Assembly: GCA_963989245.1 (NCBI GenBank)
Contig: OZ022341.1
Span: 67,250,157-67,314,156 of the forward strand
Reading direction: 5' to 3'
DNA: 64,000 nt
Origin: Nansenia antarctica
Lineage: Eukaryota > Chordata > Actinopteri > Argentiniformes > Microstomatidae
Within the stretch, counting starts at the first letter, position 1; every line of letters starts with the position of its first letter. The notes beneath the pieces were generated by a model that had not been told where the DNA came from, ran no database searches, and saw only the letters and a list, made by a program, of their open reading frames with translations. Positions 44,770 through 56,052 of this stretch are shown in pieces. A program made the translations under genes and the position numbers.

Positions 44770-46365
44770 TCAAATCCATTGGCCAGACTCAGCTTCATAT
44801 CGCTTAGGTGGCCTCCTAGCACGGGCCGGCCGGGCGGGCCGCAGTGGCGACGGCGCAGGAAGAGGTGTAGCGGGAGCCACACCAGCGGGAACTAGGGGCG
44901 CGGGGAGAGACGACGCCCCGCCTGAAGGCCCTAGCAGAGAGGGGCCCAGAACAGCAACACGGGGCCCATCCGTCCCCAGCCGGGCGTCACCCTGGGGCAC
45001 CACTGGACCAGAGGGGGTAGCTAGGGGCAGAGAGTCCAGGGAGGGAGGAGGCAGGGGAGGCGGCGACGGCAGCCGCTGGGTACATGGGGCGACTGGCGTG
45101 TAGCCACGGAGGAACCGCCGGTTGCGCAACGTCAGGCGTCCTGAGCCATCAACTCTCACCCGATACTGATCGTGGCCAAGCGACTCCACCACCACCCCAG
45201 ACCTGTCCCACTTATTGGGGCTCGGGCCCTGCTGATTCTGGATGAACACCCTCTCACCGAGTGCCAGAGGGCGAAGTGGTCTTGAATGAACCCCCAGAGA
45301 CTCGGTGGTACGGGACATCCGCGTACGAAGGGCATCCTCCTTCACAGCCCATGCCTGACGCCAGAGAGGACGGATATGCGGGTTCGAAAACTTCTCCAGC
45401 CTGTTAACGAAGGAGAGCGAGCCTCGAAGGGGGTGACCGAAAATGATCTGTGCTGGTGAGAGGTTGCAGTCTGGGTCGGGTGTGTTACGCAACTGTATCA
45501 TCGCGCGCAAGAAGCGATCCTGGTCGAGACTGCCCGCCGGGCCACTGTTGGACATCAGAAGCCGCTTCGCAGTCTTAACAGCGACCTCCGCTCTCCCGTT
45601 AGACTGTGGGAAACTGACGGAGGACACACGATGCCTGATCTGCCATAGGCGGAAGAAGTCCTGAGTGTGGCTTGCCATAAATTCCGGGCCGCCATCGCTT
45701 GAAAGCTCCTCAGGCACCCCAAAGGTCCGGAAGAATGAGCGGAGGTGGCGAACAAGGCCAGCTGCGCCTCCAGCATCAGTCCCGGCCGCAGCGCCCAGGA
45801 CCTCCACCCAGCCTGAGAGCCGATCCCCGACGACCAGGTAGTGGCGGCCCCCGTAATCAAAGAAGTCAGCAAACACTGCCTCGAACGGGGTGGACGGTGG
45901 CGGAGATGACAGAGGGGGCGTAGCTGCCTGTGATGGAGCATTGCGGTTGCAGTCCGCGCACCCGGTCCTGACAGTGCGGATATCCCCAGACATCCCAGGC
46001 CAGTAGACTATGGCCCGGGCGTGCTGCTCCATCGCCGAAACCCCCTGGTGGGCAGCATGAAGGTGTCGAAGGACTCTCTCGCGGAGGGATAGGGGAATCA
46101 CGACGCGATCCTGATACAGCAAGACCCCGTCCTGCGCATAGATGGAGTCACAGACCGGCGACAAACTCACCACGGCAGGGTCATGCGCGTCCACTCCGTC
46201 CCCGTGCTCAATCATGTCCAGCAGGCGGCCGAGGCATGCGTCAGCCGCTGTCTCTTGCGCGAGGAGGGGCCAGGAGACCGCGCCGAGCTCCTGAGCATCG
46301 ACGCAGATGGAAGCCATGAGTGCCAACTCGACAGTGTCAGGCACGCCTGGCGGTTCCAGGGAGAG
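44770..46365 (-). pseudogene. gypsy-like integrase part of pol (second frame)
   Basis: Frame open from about 46365 (VPDTVELALMASI) to the stop at 44770. It holds an H2C2-type zinc-binding region: His in RHLHAAHQG and Cys in GCADCNRNAP. The integrase core follows, with the first Asp in FADFFDYGGRHYLVV, the second in SSDGGPEF, and the catalytic Glu within QSNGRAEVAVKTAKRL. After this come a GPSPNKWDRSG...RYRV-like C-terminal domain and a Pro-rich tail. No chromodomain is seen. It is in a different frame from the RT part and would need a frameshift to be made; the junction also lacks the usual RNase H to integrase linker. Confidence 0.85.
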
Positions 46366-49300
46366 GCCGCTAGTGTGCGGTCCCCGAAGATCTTCACCAG
46401 GGGCTTGTGGTCGGTGACCACGACGAGATCGTCGCATCCCTGCGTGAAGTATCGTGCCTGCTCCAGACCCCAGGCCACGGCCAGGGCCTCCCCTTCGATA
46501 GCCGCATAACGCTGCTCCGCGGAGGACAGGAAGCGAGACCCAGCGAGTGTGATTCTCCAACCTCCCGGGCAGCAGTCCGGCACGCCCGAGGCACAGCTGC
46601 AATGCTGTTGGAGAAGGAAGTAGCCAATGCCTCGCCTGGACCAGTCGGGGCGGAGGCAGGTGCGCTTCTGCATGTCATAGATCTCTACACCTTCGCGAAT
46701 GGCCCCAATTATGGCATGCTTAGACGCCTGGAAGGCCTCCTCCAGCTCGGTTGACCATGCGAACTTGCAGCGTGGGCTGAGGAAGGGCTTGAAAGGAGCC
46801 ATAGTATCGCGCAACTGGGCGTAGTTAGTCACTTGATTTACAAGGCCGAACCAGCTTCTGATATCTGTCGTGGAGACCGGGCTGGGGAAGTCCCGGATGG
46901 CGTCCAGGTATTTGGGAAGTGGCTCGATGGTAGCGTCCGACACCCTGAAGCCAGCGAAGTCCACGCTCCTCTGCGCAAACTGAAACTTGCCCGGGTTCAA
47001 CACGACGCCTGACCGCCCGACACGTGTCAGGAAATCGATGGTCCTCCACCAGTGCTGCTCCAAGTCGGTGTCGTAGTGGACCGTGTCATCCACACACCGT
47101 TCCTTGCGTTCAAAGTCTGAGAGGATAGCGTCAAAACGGCGGTTGTAGCCATCACCCGACGAGAGGAAACCCTGTGGTGCCCTGGTGTAACGCCACCGGC
47201 CAAAGGGAGTGATGAACGTTGTCAGATGACGGTCAGACTCGCGCAGTGGCACACTGTGATAACCATTCCAAGCGTCCGTGACTGTCTTCCAGGTGCCCTT
47301 CGGGACACGACGTGCGAGGTGGAATGGGGACTCAGTGGCGAACGTCTCACGCTGGCAGAACTTATTGAGAGGGGAAAGGTCCACGGTCCTGCGGGGGGAC
47401 CCGTCGTGCTTCCGGGTAACCACCATCCGGTGGCACCATGTAACCGGTTCGCCGTACGGCACACGCTCGATGACACCAAGGGCCTCGTCCCGGAGAAGGT
47501 CGTCGTGGACCTTCTGCTGCCAGTGGAGAGGCACACCGGCTGCGGTGTGGCACGCTTTCGGCGCGGCAGCAGGGTCCACATGCATCTCGACGGGCGGCCC
47601 CTCCATGCACGGCAATGCCCGATGGGGGCACGTGTTAAATGTAGATGAGGCATACCTCTCAATCAACCACCCCTTCTTAGGCTCGCAAGAGAATGGCAGC
47701 GCCGCGGGGCGTGACGGAGGGACTGCACGCTGTGGACACGAGCACCCGGCGTCATGGGGGTCGCTCGGGCCGTCGCAGCCGCCGTTGGCGGACCTCAATG
47801 CCTTCACAGACAAGGGCCGACCCGGCGAAGGGGGGGCAGGATCGTGCGTGTCCCTGGGTCGCCCCGCACCACCTGTCGGGAAGTCCTTAGGCAGGAGGCT
47901 GAGGTTGAGCAGCGACTCATAGGAGAGGTACATTCCCCGGACCGAGCTGCTCACATACACCATTGAGCGGCAGGACGACACCTCGCCGCCGTTGGAGACC
48001 GCCGAGAGTGTAGCAAAGAATGCGCCATCAATGGCTATGGGGGAGTGATTTGCAGCCGAGAGGCTGAGGCTAACAGGGCGCAGGTCGTCACGCGAGAATC
48101 CGCAGGACAGGTACTCCTCTAACGACCAAATGTCCGACTGCGCACCTGTGTCTGCGATGGCGGACACCTCCACCATGTTCCCCGAGGGCCGACAGCCGGC
48201 GCCGCCCCCCTGACCCACCGGATTGTCAATCGAGACGGAGATCAGTGCCCGGGGGTGTTCCCTCAGCCTGGCCCGCCTCCATTCGCCCTTGGAGAAGATA
48301 TGGTGCTCGAGTCTGAGAGGTGCCGTTGTGCGGCGCCGACGATGGTTCCCGTAGTGTCGATCTGGGCGCGCCTCAGACTGAATGACCGAGAGCTGGGAGA
48401 TTGGCTCCGACTCCAGGGCGGCCTGCTGACCGTTAGACGGCGTCCGCAGCCACACCTCGGATCCCATGGTAGCCTGCTGACCGTCAAATGGTGGCAGCCG
48501 CCGCTTGCGTCGACGGGCCTTGAAGCAGTCGACACAGAGCTGGTGAGGCCTGATGTTCCATCCGCGAGACCCCTCTGTAAAGACATGGAACGTGTTCTGA
48601 CACCCTGGGCACACGGCTCGTTTTGCCACATCAGCTGGACTCGGGGCCAAGGAGGGGCTCCGCTGTGGGCTTGGCTGTGGGTCCTTCCTCAAGCGCTGGA
48701 ATGAGGAGACAGCCGACAGGGCGGATGATGGAAGGGCGTTACGAGCCATCTCCTTGCCCTCGACGAGCGCGACCACATCATTAACGGGCTTCAGAAGAAT
48801 GTCAGGCGTCCCTAACGCCTCGCGGCGTATGTCCGGGTCGTAGATCCCATTAACAAGGACATCGCGGATGATGTGATCAGTGTAGCTCACACTCTTGCCA
48901 CACTCGCAGACAGCCACGTAAGAGCACGTCTCCGCCTTCCCACGCACTCTGGCAGTAAAGGCGCGGAATGTCTCATCGCGTTCCTGGCGCAGCTGAAGCA
49001 GCTCTGTGCGCAGGACGCATGTGGCGACCGGGACAACGGCCAGCAAGCGCATAGCAGCAAGTAGTTCCTCTAGAGCCCCAGAGGCGACGTCCGGGTCCGC
49101 TTTCAACAGGCTGTCTCCAAGTTCGATCCCCGCGCACTGAAACAGCTGGAACGGGGCCTGGGCCGCTCCAATGCCCGACCCCGCCCGGAAGACCTCCCAC
49201 CGCCGGACGAACACGTTCCACTCCTCCGTTGAGATGCCGGTGTCAACCCTAGGCCGCTCCATCCTCGGGCCTCGGGGAGCTGGGGTCTGAACCGCCGCAC

Positions 49301-49403
49301 CTCGATGGAAATGTCCATGGTTTGTCAGCAAGACGATGGCGAGTGCTTCGGACACGTCTCTGGTCTCGAAGTCGCAGCCGGGGAAGGGGCATTCCACCTT
49401 CAT
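46350..49403 (-). pseudogene. gypsy-like gag-protease-RT-RNase H (first frame)
   Basis: Reads from ATG at 49403, right next to the LTR, as one frame. A C2H2-like finger (CPFPGCDF...HGHFH) opens gag, followed by a middle domain. Next is a Cys-rich motif (CPGCQNTFHV...CVDCFKARRRKRR) and an aspartic protease motif (AIADTGAQSDIWS). The RT has VTDAWNGYHSVPL, APQGFLSSGDGYN and the catalytic CVDD. RNase H follows with RPDWSRRGIGYFLLQ, EGEALAVAWGLE and VVTDHKPLV. After GDRTLAASPW the frame runs into unrelated sequence and stops at 46212. The last conserved RNase H/tether segment is missing. The long open frame shows recent activity of the family; this copy is defective. The ATG choice is supported by the alternative upstream TTG lying inside the LTR. 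Confidence 0.85.
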
Positions 49404-49414
49404 GGTGTTGACAT
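49404..49414 (-). promoter_or_regulatory. Putative primer-binding site (self-priming type)
   Basis: Minus-strand ATGTCAACACC, directly after the 5' LTR and directly before the gag ATG. It is an exact 11-nt complement of GGTGTTGACAT at 49471-49461 within the LTR. No match to the 3' end of a common tRNA (which would start TGG) is seen here. Confidence 0.5.
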
Positions 49415-50703
49415 GAAGAAGACTCCTCAATGTCGGTTTATAGTATTTATTCAGACAAAGATGTCAACACCCTGTGGGTGGGAATACAGCATAATGAGTG
49501 TTGTGAAGGCCCACAGTTTAGTGCCAGTTTAGTTTCCCCAAACCAGCCCTATTTTTGCCCCTAGTATTTCCTTTGTTATTTTCTATACAATTATATACGT
49601 TTGTGAAGTGTATGTATTATTATTGTACTGTTTATGTATATGTTGATGACGTAGTATATCCGGGGTGTGTCTGTGACCCGGATGTTACGTTCGGTGGTGC
49701 CTATATAAGAGCCGGAAGGGCGGAGTCAGTCAGAGTGTGGTGAGCAGCAGAACGAGAGAGAAGCAGAAAGAGAGAGAATAACGAGAAGCCGATCCAAGAT
49801 GGCGGATTCAGCAGCGCGCACCCCGTGCAGCAACTGAAGACGCCAGGAAAAGCGATTATCGAGTGTACCACGGTAGCCCGTTTTAGTTGTGTTCAACGTT
49901 GGACCAAGCGGGACGCCGGCTGGACATTAATCGTCGCCTCCACGAGCAAACACAGACTCCAGCGGAGCTTCAACGCGGACCACTTCATCGACGCACATGC
50001 CAGTCAACCAGGCCTCAACGCGCACCACGCCACTGGACTATAAGCCTGTTCAGGCCAGAGACTGTCAGTGAGTGAGTGTGTGTGTGTGTGGCCGGCCGGG
50101 AGGGAATATATATATGGGGATGTATACCACCGTCGTGTAATAAATGTGTTGTTCATATGTAATACCGTGTGCTAGTTGTTTGTAGCTCCCATGCTAATGC
50201 TATTTGTTTGTAGCACCAATGCTAATGCTAGTTGTTTGAAGGCTAATGCTAATGCTAGTTCCCTTGCTAATGCTAACGACCTTAACTGCTAGTCTAACGG
50301 TTTGCTGTCGCCCCCTGCCTGTATCCTCCTATACTGCCTATTTAGCTCCCTTAGTTAGATAACCAGCCCTTTCCTAAAGTATACAGTCCTTTTCAGCTAC
50401 TCCCTGGTTACAATGAGTAAATACAATTACCAAAACAAGACATACATAACAAGATATAAACAAACATGAACGATTACTGTTAACCACAATCTGATAATAA
50501 GATACATATAACTAATAACAGACTTACGTATAACAGGCAAACACGTCCTAAAGAGAGAGGAGAAACAGCGTGTATCCTCGGACCACCTGGCATCCACAAT
50601 GGCCGCCACAACTTCTCCTAACTCTAACCTCTTAACAGAGAGTACTAATCACATAAACCAATACTATCGCCCCCTAGCGGTCGGGAGTACACTCCACCCT
50701 GCA
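49414..50703 (-). repeat. 5' LTR of the gypsy-like element, interrupted
   Basis: 371 bp of LTR in two parts, 49414-49498 and 50413-50703 (counting one copy of the ATGAG duplication), split by the solo LTR. It matches the 3' LTR except for one noticed change (ACTAATCAC for ACTAAACAC). Confidence 0.9.
49499..50412 (+). mobile_element. Nested 914-bp solo LTR
   Basis: Begins TGTTGTGAAGG and ends CCTGGTTACA (TG...CA). It is flanked by a 5-bp duplication ATGAG (49494-49498 and 50413-50417). It has a TATA box CTATATAAGA at 49701, an AATAAA at 50139-50144, and repeated GCTAATGCTAGTTGTTTG-like phrases (50190-50280). There is no coding gene; ORFs inside have no family features. It is not related to the LTR it interrupts. 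Confidence 0.85.
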
Positions 50704-50708
50704 ATTGT

Positions 50709-51132
50709 TCCAATCCATTACCTGGCCATTACCTGCCTGTGAAAAGTATGAAACGTTTGCATTGCCTAGCGTGTAGGCCCGTGAGAAATTGAGAGCATAT
50801 AAATCACTAGATGCCTACAACTACGCAATCTGTGGTCATGTACAGTACATCAAATACCATGACATAGATTCTAAATAAGAACAATATTCCATTTGCTTAC
50901 AGATTCCGGGGTGGCGTTATTTGCCGATGTCCGTGTGAGTCGTCCGCGAATACATGCGTCTTCCTCTTTGCTGGATTTGTCTGCTTGACTGCATCACATT
51001 GTTTAATTATAAATAAGAACAATATTCCATTTGTTCATTTGCTTTAATGAAATGACTCTGCGAAATGACAATAATTAAACAAGTCCTGAGCAGGACGAAC
51101 GCAGGTGTAAACTAACGTATTCACGGACAACT
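50709..51132. other. Non-coding
   Basis: AAGAACAATATTCCATTTG occurs twice (about 50877 and 51015). No gene. Confidence 0.45.
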
Positions 51133-51614
51133 GTAGGGAGGTTCTAGTGCTTGATGTGAAGTGCCGTTTGGAATGAGACATCTTCTCACACGTACAGGCA
51201 CACAACGAGTACAACATGTTGCATTTTCATGCCATTAGTCAACTTGCTTCCTAGCATAGCAGGTCCATTTGGACTTTGAAATACCTCCATGACTTTATAT
51301 GGCCACTGTGTGTGTCTGTGGAGAAAAGGGTACGTTTGGGCCCAGGGAAGGGGCTGCGAAAGAGTCACACTCACCAAACTTTACACACTCCTTCCCCTTC
51401 ATGGGACATTGTACCATGTCAACTTTCACCCTCCTAGGCCATTCCCTAGAGGCCCTGCACGCGACTGCTATATATTAGCAGGGACCTGCTATGCTAGGAA
51501 GCAAGTTGCCTAATGGCATAAAAATGCAACATGTTGTACTTGTTGTGTGCCTGTACGTGTGAGAAGATGTCTTTTTACAAACGGCACTTCCAATCAAGCA
51601 CTAGAGCTCCCTAC
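51133..51614. mobile_element. Foldback element with about 130-bp inverted arms
   Basis: Left arm from GTAGGGAG (51133) to about 51270 and right arm from about 51480 to CTCCCTAC (51614) are inverted copies at high identity. Shared pieces include TCTCACACGTACAGGCACAC, CAACATGTTGCATTTT and TTGCTTCCTAGCATAGCAGG. The spacer of about 210 bp is non-coding. No clear target duplication found. Confidence 0.8.
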
Positions 51615-51654
51615 TCTGTATGGTACATTATATTGATAATTGGGTCCCTGGTTA

Positions 51655-53193
51655 CCTACTACATACCTACTACATACTGCATACCTACTACATACTACAT
51701 ACCTACTACATACTACATACCTACTACATACTACATACCTACTACATACTGCATACCTACTACATACTACATACCTACTACATACTGCATACCTACTACA
51801 TACTACATACCTACTACATACTACATACCTACTACATACCGCATACCTACTACATACTACATACCTACTACATACTGCATACCTACTACATACTACATAC
51901 CTACGACATACTGCATACCTACTACATACTGCATACCTACTACATACTACATACCTACTACATACTACATACCTACTACATACTGCATACCTACTACATA
52001 CTACATACCTACTACATACTACATACCTACTACATACTACATACCTACTACATACTGCATACCTACTACATACTACATACCTACTACATACTGCATACCT
52101 ACTACATACTACATACCTACTACATACCTACTACATACTGCATACCTACTACATACTGCATACCTACTACATACTACATACCTACTACATACTGCATACC
52201 TACTACATACTACATACCTACTACATACTACATACCTACTACATACTACATACCTACTACATACTGCATACCTACTACATACTACATACCTACTACATGC
52301 TACATACCTACTACATACTACATACTGCATACTGCATACCTACTACATACTACATACCTACTACATACTACATACCTACTACATAATACATACCTACTAC
52401 ATACTACATACCTACTACATACTGCATACCTACTACATACTACATACCTACTACATACTACATACCTACTACATACTGCATACCTACTACATACTGCATA
52501 CCTACTACATACTACATACATACTACATACTACATACCTACTACATACTGCATACCTACTACATACTACATACCTACTACATACTACATACATACTGCAT
52601 ACTAAATACCTACTACATACTACATACCTACTACATACCTACTACATACTACATACTGCATACTACATACCTACTACATACTACATACCTACTACATACT
52701 ACATACCTACTACATACTACATACCTACTACATACTGCATACCTACTACATACCTACTACATACTACATACCTACTACATACTGCATACCTACTACATAC
52801 TGCATACCTACTACATACATACTACATACCTACTACATACCTACTACATACTACATACCTACTACATACTACATACCTACTACATACTACATACCTACTA
52901 CATACCTACTACCTACTACATACTACATACCTACTACATACTGCATACCTACTACATACTACATACCTACTACATACTACATACTACATACTGCATACTA
53001 CATACCTACTACATACTACATACTGCATACTACATACCTACTACATACTACATACCTACTACATACTACATACCTACTACATACTACATACTGCATACTA
53101 CATACCTACTACATACTACATACCTACTACATACCTACTACATACTGCATACCTACTACATACTACATACCTACTACATACTGCATACCTACT
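51655..53193. repeat. 18-bp minisatellite, about 85 units
   Basis: Unit CTACTACATACTACATAC, with a frequent variant having G in ACTGCATAC. Occasional 9-bp deletions or additions occur. Because the unit is a multiple of three and lacks stops on the plus strand, ORFs of over 500 codons in all three plus frames appear; these are not genes. Confidence 0.97.
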
Positions 53194-53199
53194 TAAGCG

Positions 53200-53800
53200 T
53201 TACTGTTAAGTGACAAGATTCTCTGTGTGTCTGTGTCACTGGCGTACCAGAGACGCCCGCATCCCCTCCACGACAGGATTTGTCTGCGAAGACAAACAGC
53301 ACACATGTGATTGTGTTTGCGTATGTGATCAACACACAGCTATGAGGTCATGTGACGGGGCTGCTCACAGGGCTGTGAGAGGAAACATGAATGCTGCTAA
53401 TCACCTTGGGATAGCTAGCAAGCTAGGTAGTTAGCTGACTAATTATATTATAATAATACATCGTATTAAAATCAAACGTGAACGAAGAAATGTGAACTAG
53501 CTTACCTATGGAAGCTCCTCACTGACTTCACAGTGAAAAAAGCGATTGAAATAATTTAAACACAATGAGCAGGGCTTACGGAGCAGCTAGGATAGTCTAA
53601 AAGAAAATAATTTGAGACGAGATGTTTGCGTGTGTGAAAAAAAAGCATTTTACCCACTCCGTGTCACACACACACACAGGCCGTAAATGCTTATTGAGGA
53701 AAACCAGATACCAGAAGTTTGCTTTCTTCCTACACAGAAAAACGGCAAAATAGCTTCATACTAACTTATCCTGATGTGATTTAGAAAATGTAAGGACTTC
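53200..53800. other. Non-coding spacer
   Basis: No gene or element with ends recognised. Confidence 0.45.
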
Positions 53801-54341
53801 ACCTTTATCAGATCTTTATCAGATCTTTATCAGACCCTTATCAGATCTTTATCAGATCTTTATCAGACCTTTATCAGATCTTTATCAGACCCTTATCAGA
53901 TCTTTATCAGATCTTTATCAGACCCTTATCAGACCCTTATCAGATCTTTATCAGATCTTTATCAGACCTTTATCAGATCTTTATCAGATCTTTATCAGAC
54001 CCTTATCAGATCTTTATCAGATCTTTATCAGATCTTTATCAGACCTTTATCAGATCTTTATCAGACCTTTATCAGACCCTTATCATACCTTTATCAGATC
54101 TTTATCAGACCTTTATCAGATCTTTATCAGACCTTTATCAGATCTTTATCAGACCTTTATCAGATCTTTATCAGACCTTTATCAGACCTTTATCAGATCT
54201 TTATCAGACCTTTATCAGATCTTTATCAGACCTTTATCAGATCTTTATCAGACCTTTATCAGATCTTTATCAGACCATTATCAGACCTTTATCAGACCTT
54301 TATCAGATCTTTATCAGACCTTTATCATACCTTTATCAGAC
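53801..54341. repeat. 11-bp minisatellite, about 49 units
   Basis: Unit TCAGATCTTTA alternating with TCAGACCTTTA or TCAGACCCTTA, giving a partial 22-bp higher-order period, strongest in the right half. Confidence 0.97.
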
Positions 54342-54344
54342 CAG

Positions 54345-54855
54345 ATAAACATTATACCATGTTGGACATGTATATACTGTATATTGTATATATAAACATT
54401 ATACCCTACTCTGGATATAGTATGGTTATTACTGGTGGCCTGAGGTGGTCCAGTGGTCTAGCACCGTGGTCTACAGTGATATACAAAAAATACATTATAT
54501 ACAATATTATAAATATCCGTTTGTTATATAATATTCATTGATGAGTACATGCATAATCAAACGTAGGCTACTGCAATTACTTTGCTGCGGGAGCTATGCA
54601 TGCACCACACAACTTGATAGGTACATACTGTGCAGTGTATCATTCATAACTGTACATAGGCTACACATATCATAATATCTTATCACTATTGCATGGAACT
54701 TGGGTAAACCCGCTGTGAAAAAAAAACCTCAGCTCCAACAAATCTGAAGGGATTGGGAGACAACTGTACAGTTTATCATTTTCATAACTGTCTGTACATA
54801 TACATATCTTATGTATCCCTATTGCTATATATAGCCTATATATAAACACATTATG
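54345..54855. other. Non-coding; possible SINE A-box fragment
   Basis: AGGTGGTCCAGTGGTCTAGC at about 54444 resembles the tRNA-derived head of a SINE, but no B box follows. Otherwise AT-rich. Confidence 0.3.
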
Positions 54856-54856
54856 T

Positions 54857-56052
54857 TAGATAGATAGATAGATAGATAGATAGACTTTATTTGTCATTGT
54901 TACAGTACAGGTACCAAACAACGAAATTTAGGAGGGGAGGCTCCCCTGGTGTTTAGGAAAGGAAAAAGAAACACATTTTGGAAAAAGCATAGATGCATAA
55001 AATCACAAGAAGGTAAGGAGCTGGTTTACATCAATAGAGGCTATGTACACAATCCAATGTACTATACTGCACTGATAGTCAACTAGGGTTGTCATATTTC
55101 ACAAGAAAGTATTTTTGCACATTATTTTAAAGTGTCACAGTTTGCAGGCTTGAAAATGTACATGTTTGTGCCTCAGCACTAGCTGCCATACAATCCGTCC
55201 GGACTGTCCTGTGCCCAGAACTTAGGCCTTTTCTGTGTTCAGGGCCTTGACGGCCCTGTGGTAGAAGCTGTCCTTCAGTCTGTTTGTCTTAGCGGCCGGG
55301 GTCCTGTACCTCCTGTTCGAGGGCAGCTTGACAAAGTGTTCGTGCCCAGGGTGGGTCGGGTCCTTGGAGATCTTGGAGGCCCTCCTGAGACAGCGTGTTT
55401 TGTACAGCTCCTCCAGAGAGGGGAGGGTGGCGCCGGTGATCCTCTGTGCTGTTCTCACGACTCTCTGTAGATCGCTTCTCTCCGCTGCCGTGCAGCTGTG
55501 GTACCAGTTGGAGATGCCGAAGGTGAGGATACTCTCCACTGCGCCGTGGTAGAAGGCCACCAGCATCTCCTGCTTGCTGTGTTGTTTCTTGAGGCATCTC
55601 AGGGTGTATAGCCGCTGTTGTGCCCTCTTGATGGTGCCTTTAGTGTTGTCCTTCCAGGCCAGGTCATCCCGCATGATGTGTCCCAGGAATCGGAGGTTTG
55701 AGACTATCTCCACGCTCTCTCCGTCGATGAGCAGGGGCAGGATCTCGGACTTTTTCCTCCTGAAGTCTACGATGAATTCCTGGGTCTTTGACTTGTTTAG
55801 CAGCAGGTTGTTAACCTTGCACAGCTTGCTCAATTGCTCTACCTCATCCCTGTACGCCGCCTCGTCCCCCCCCGAGATACATCCCACCACGGTGGTGTCG
55901 TCTGCAAACTTTACGATGTAGTTGCTGGGGTGGATGGGGGTGAAGTCGTGGGTGTAGAGGTTGTAGAGGATGGGGCTTAGCACGCAGCCCTGGGGTGACC
56001 CAGTGCTGAGGCTGAGGGCTGTGGAGGTGTGGGGGCCCACCCGCACCCTCTG
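54857..56052 (-). mobile_element. 3' half of an L2-like LINE
   Basis: Minus-strand frame from about 56046 to the stop at 55222 encodes the second half of the RT (STGSPQGCVLSPILYNLYTH, FADDTTVVGC, LSKLCKVNNLLLNKS, CTAAERSDLQRVVRTAQR). A 3' UTR nearly parallel to that at 11750-12140 and a tail of TCTA repeats (TAGA on plus, 54857-54885) follow. It is about 85-90 percent like the 10.5-kb copy by eye. The segment begins at GTGCGGGTGGG in the RT palm and meets the inverted 5' half at 56052/56053. Confidence 0.88.

Larger units (their letters stand above)
44354..50703 (-). mobile_element. Ty3/gypsy-like LTR retrotransposon
   Basis: Bounded by a perfect 5-bp target duplication ATTGT (44349-44353 and 50704-50708) and by two 371-bp LTRs with TG...CA ends on the plus strand. 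The right LTR is interrupted by a 914-bp solo LTR. The internal part on the minus strand carries gag, protease, RT, RNase H and integrase in Ty3/gypsy order. A polypurine tract GGGGGGGA (minus strand, 44732-44725) precedes the 3' LTR. I noticed only one substitution between the LTRs, so insertion is recent, yet pol is broken near 46.36 kb. Confidence 0.93.

Noticed and set aside
47278..47922. 214-codon plus-strand ORF
   Set aside because: Antisense to the gypsy RT region.
51531..53213. Three ORFs of 250-560 codons rich in Tyr/Thr/Ile-Pro or His-Thr
   Set aside because: They are translations of the 18-bp minisatellite; the unit length is a multiple of three and lacks stops. No gene signals.
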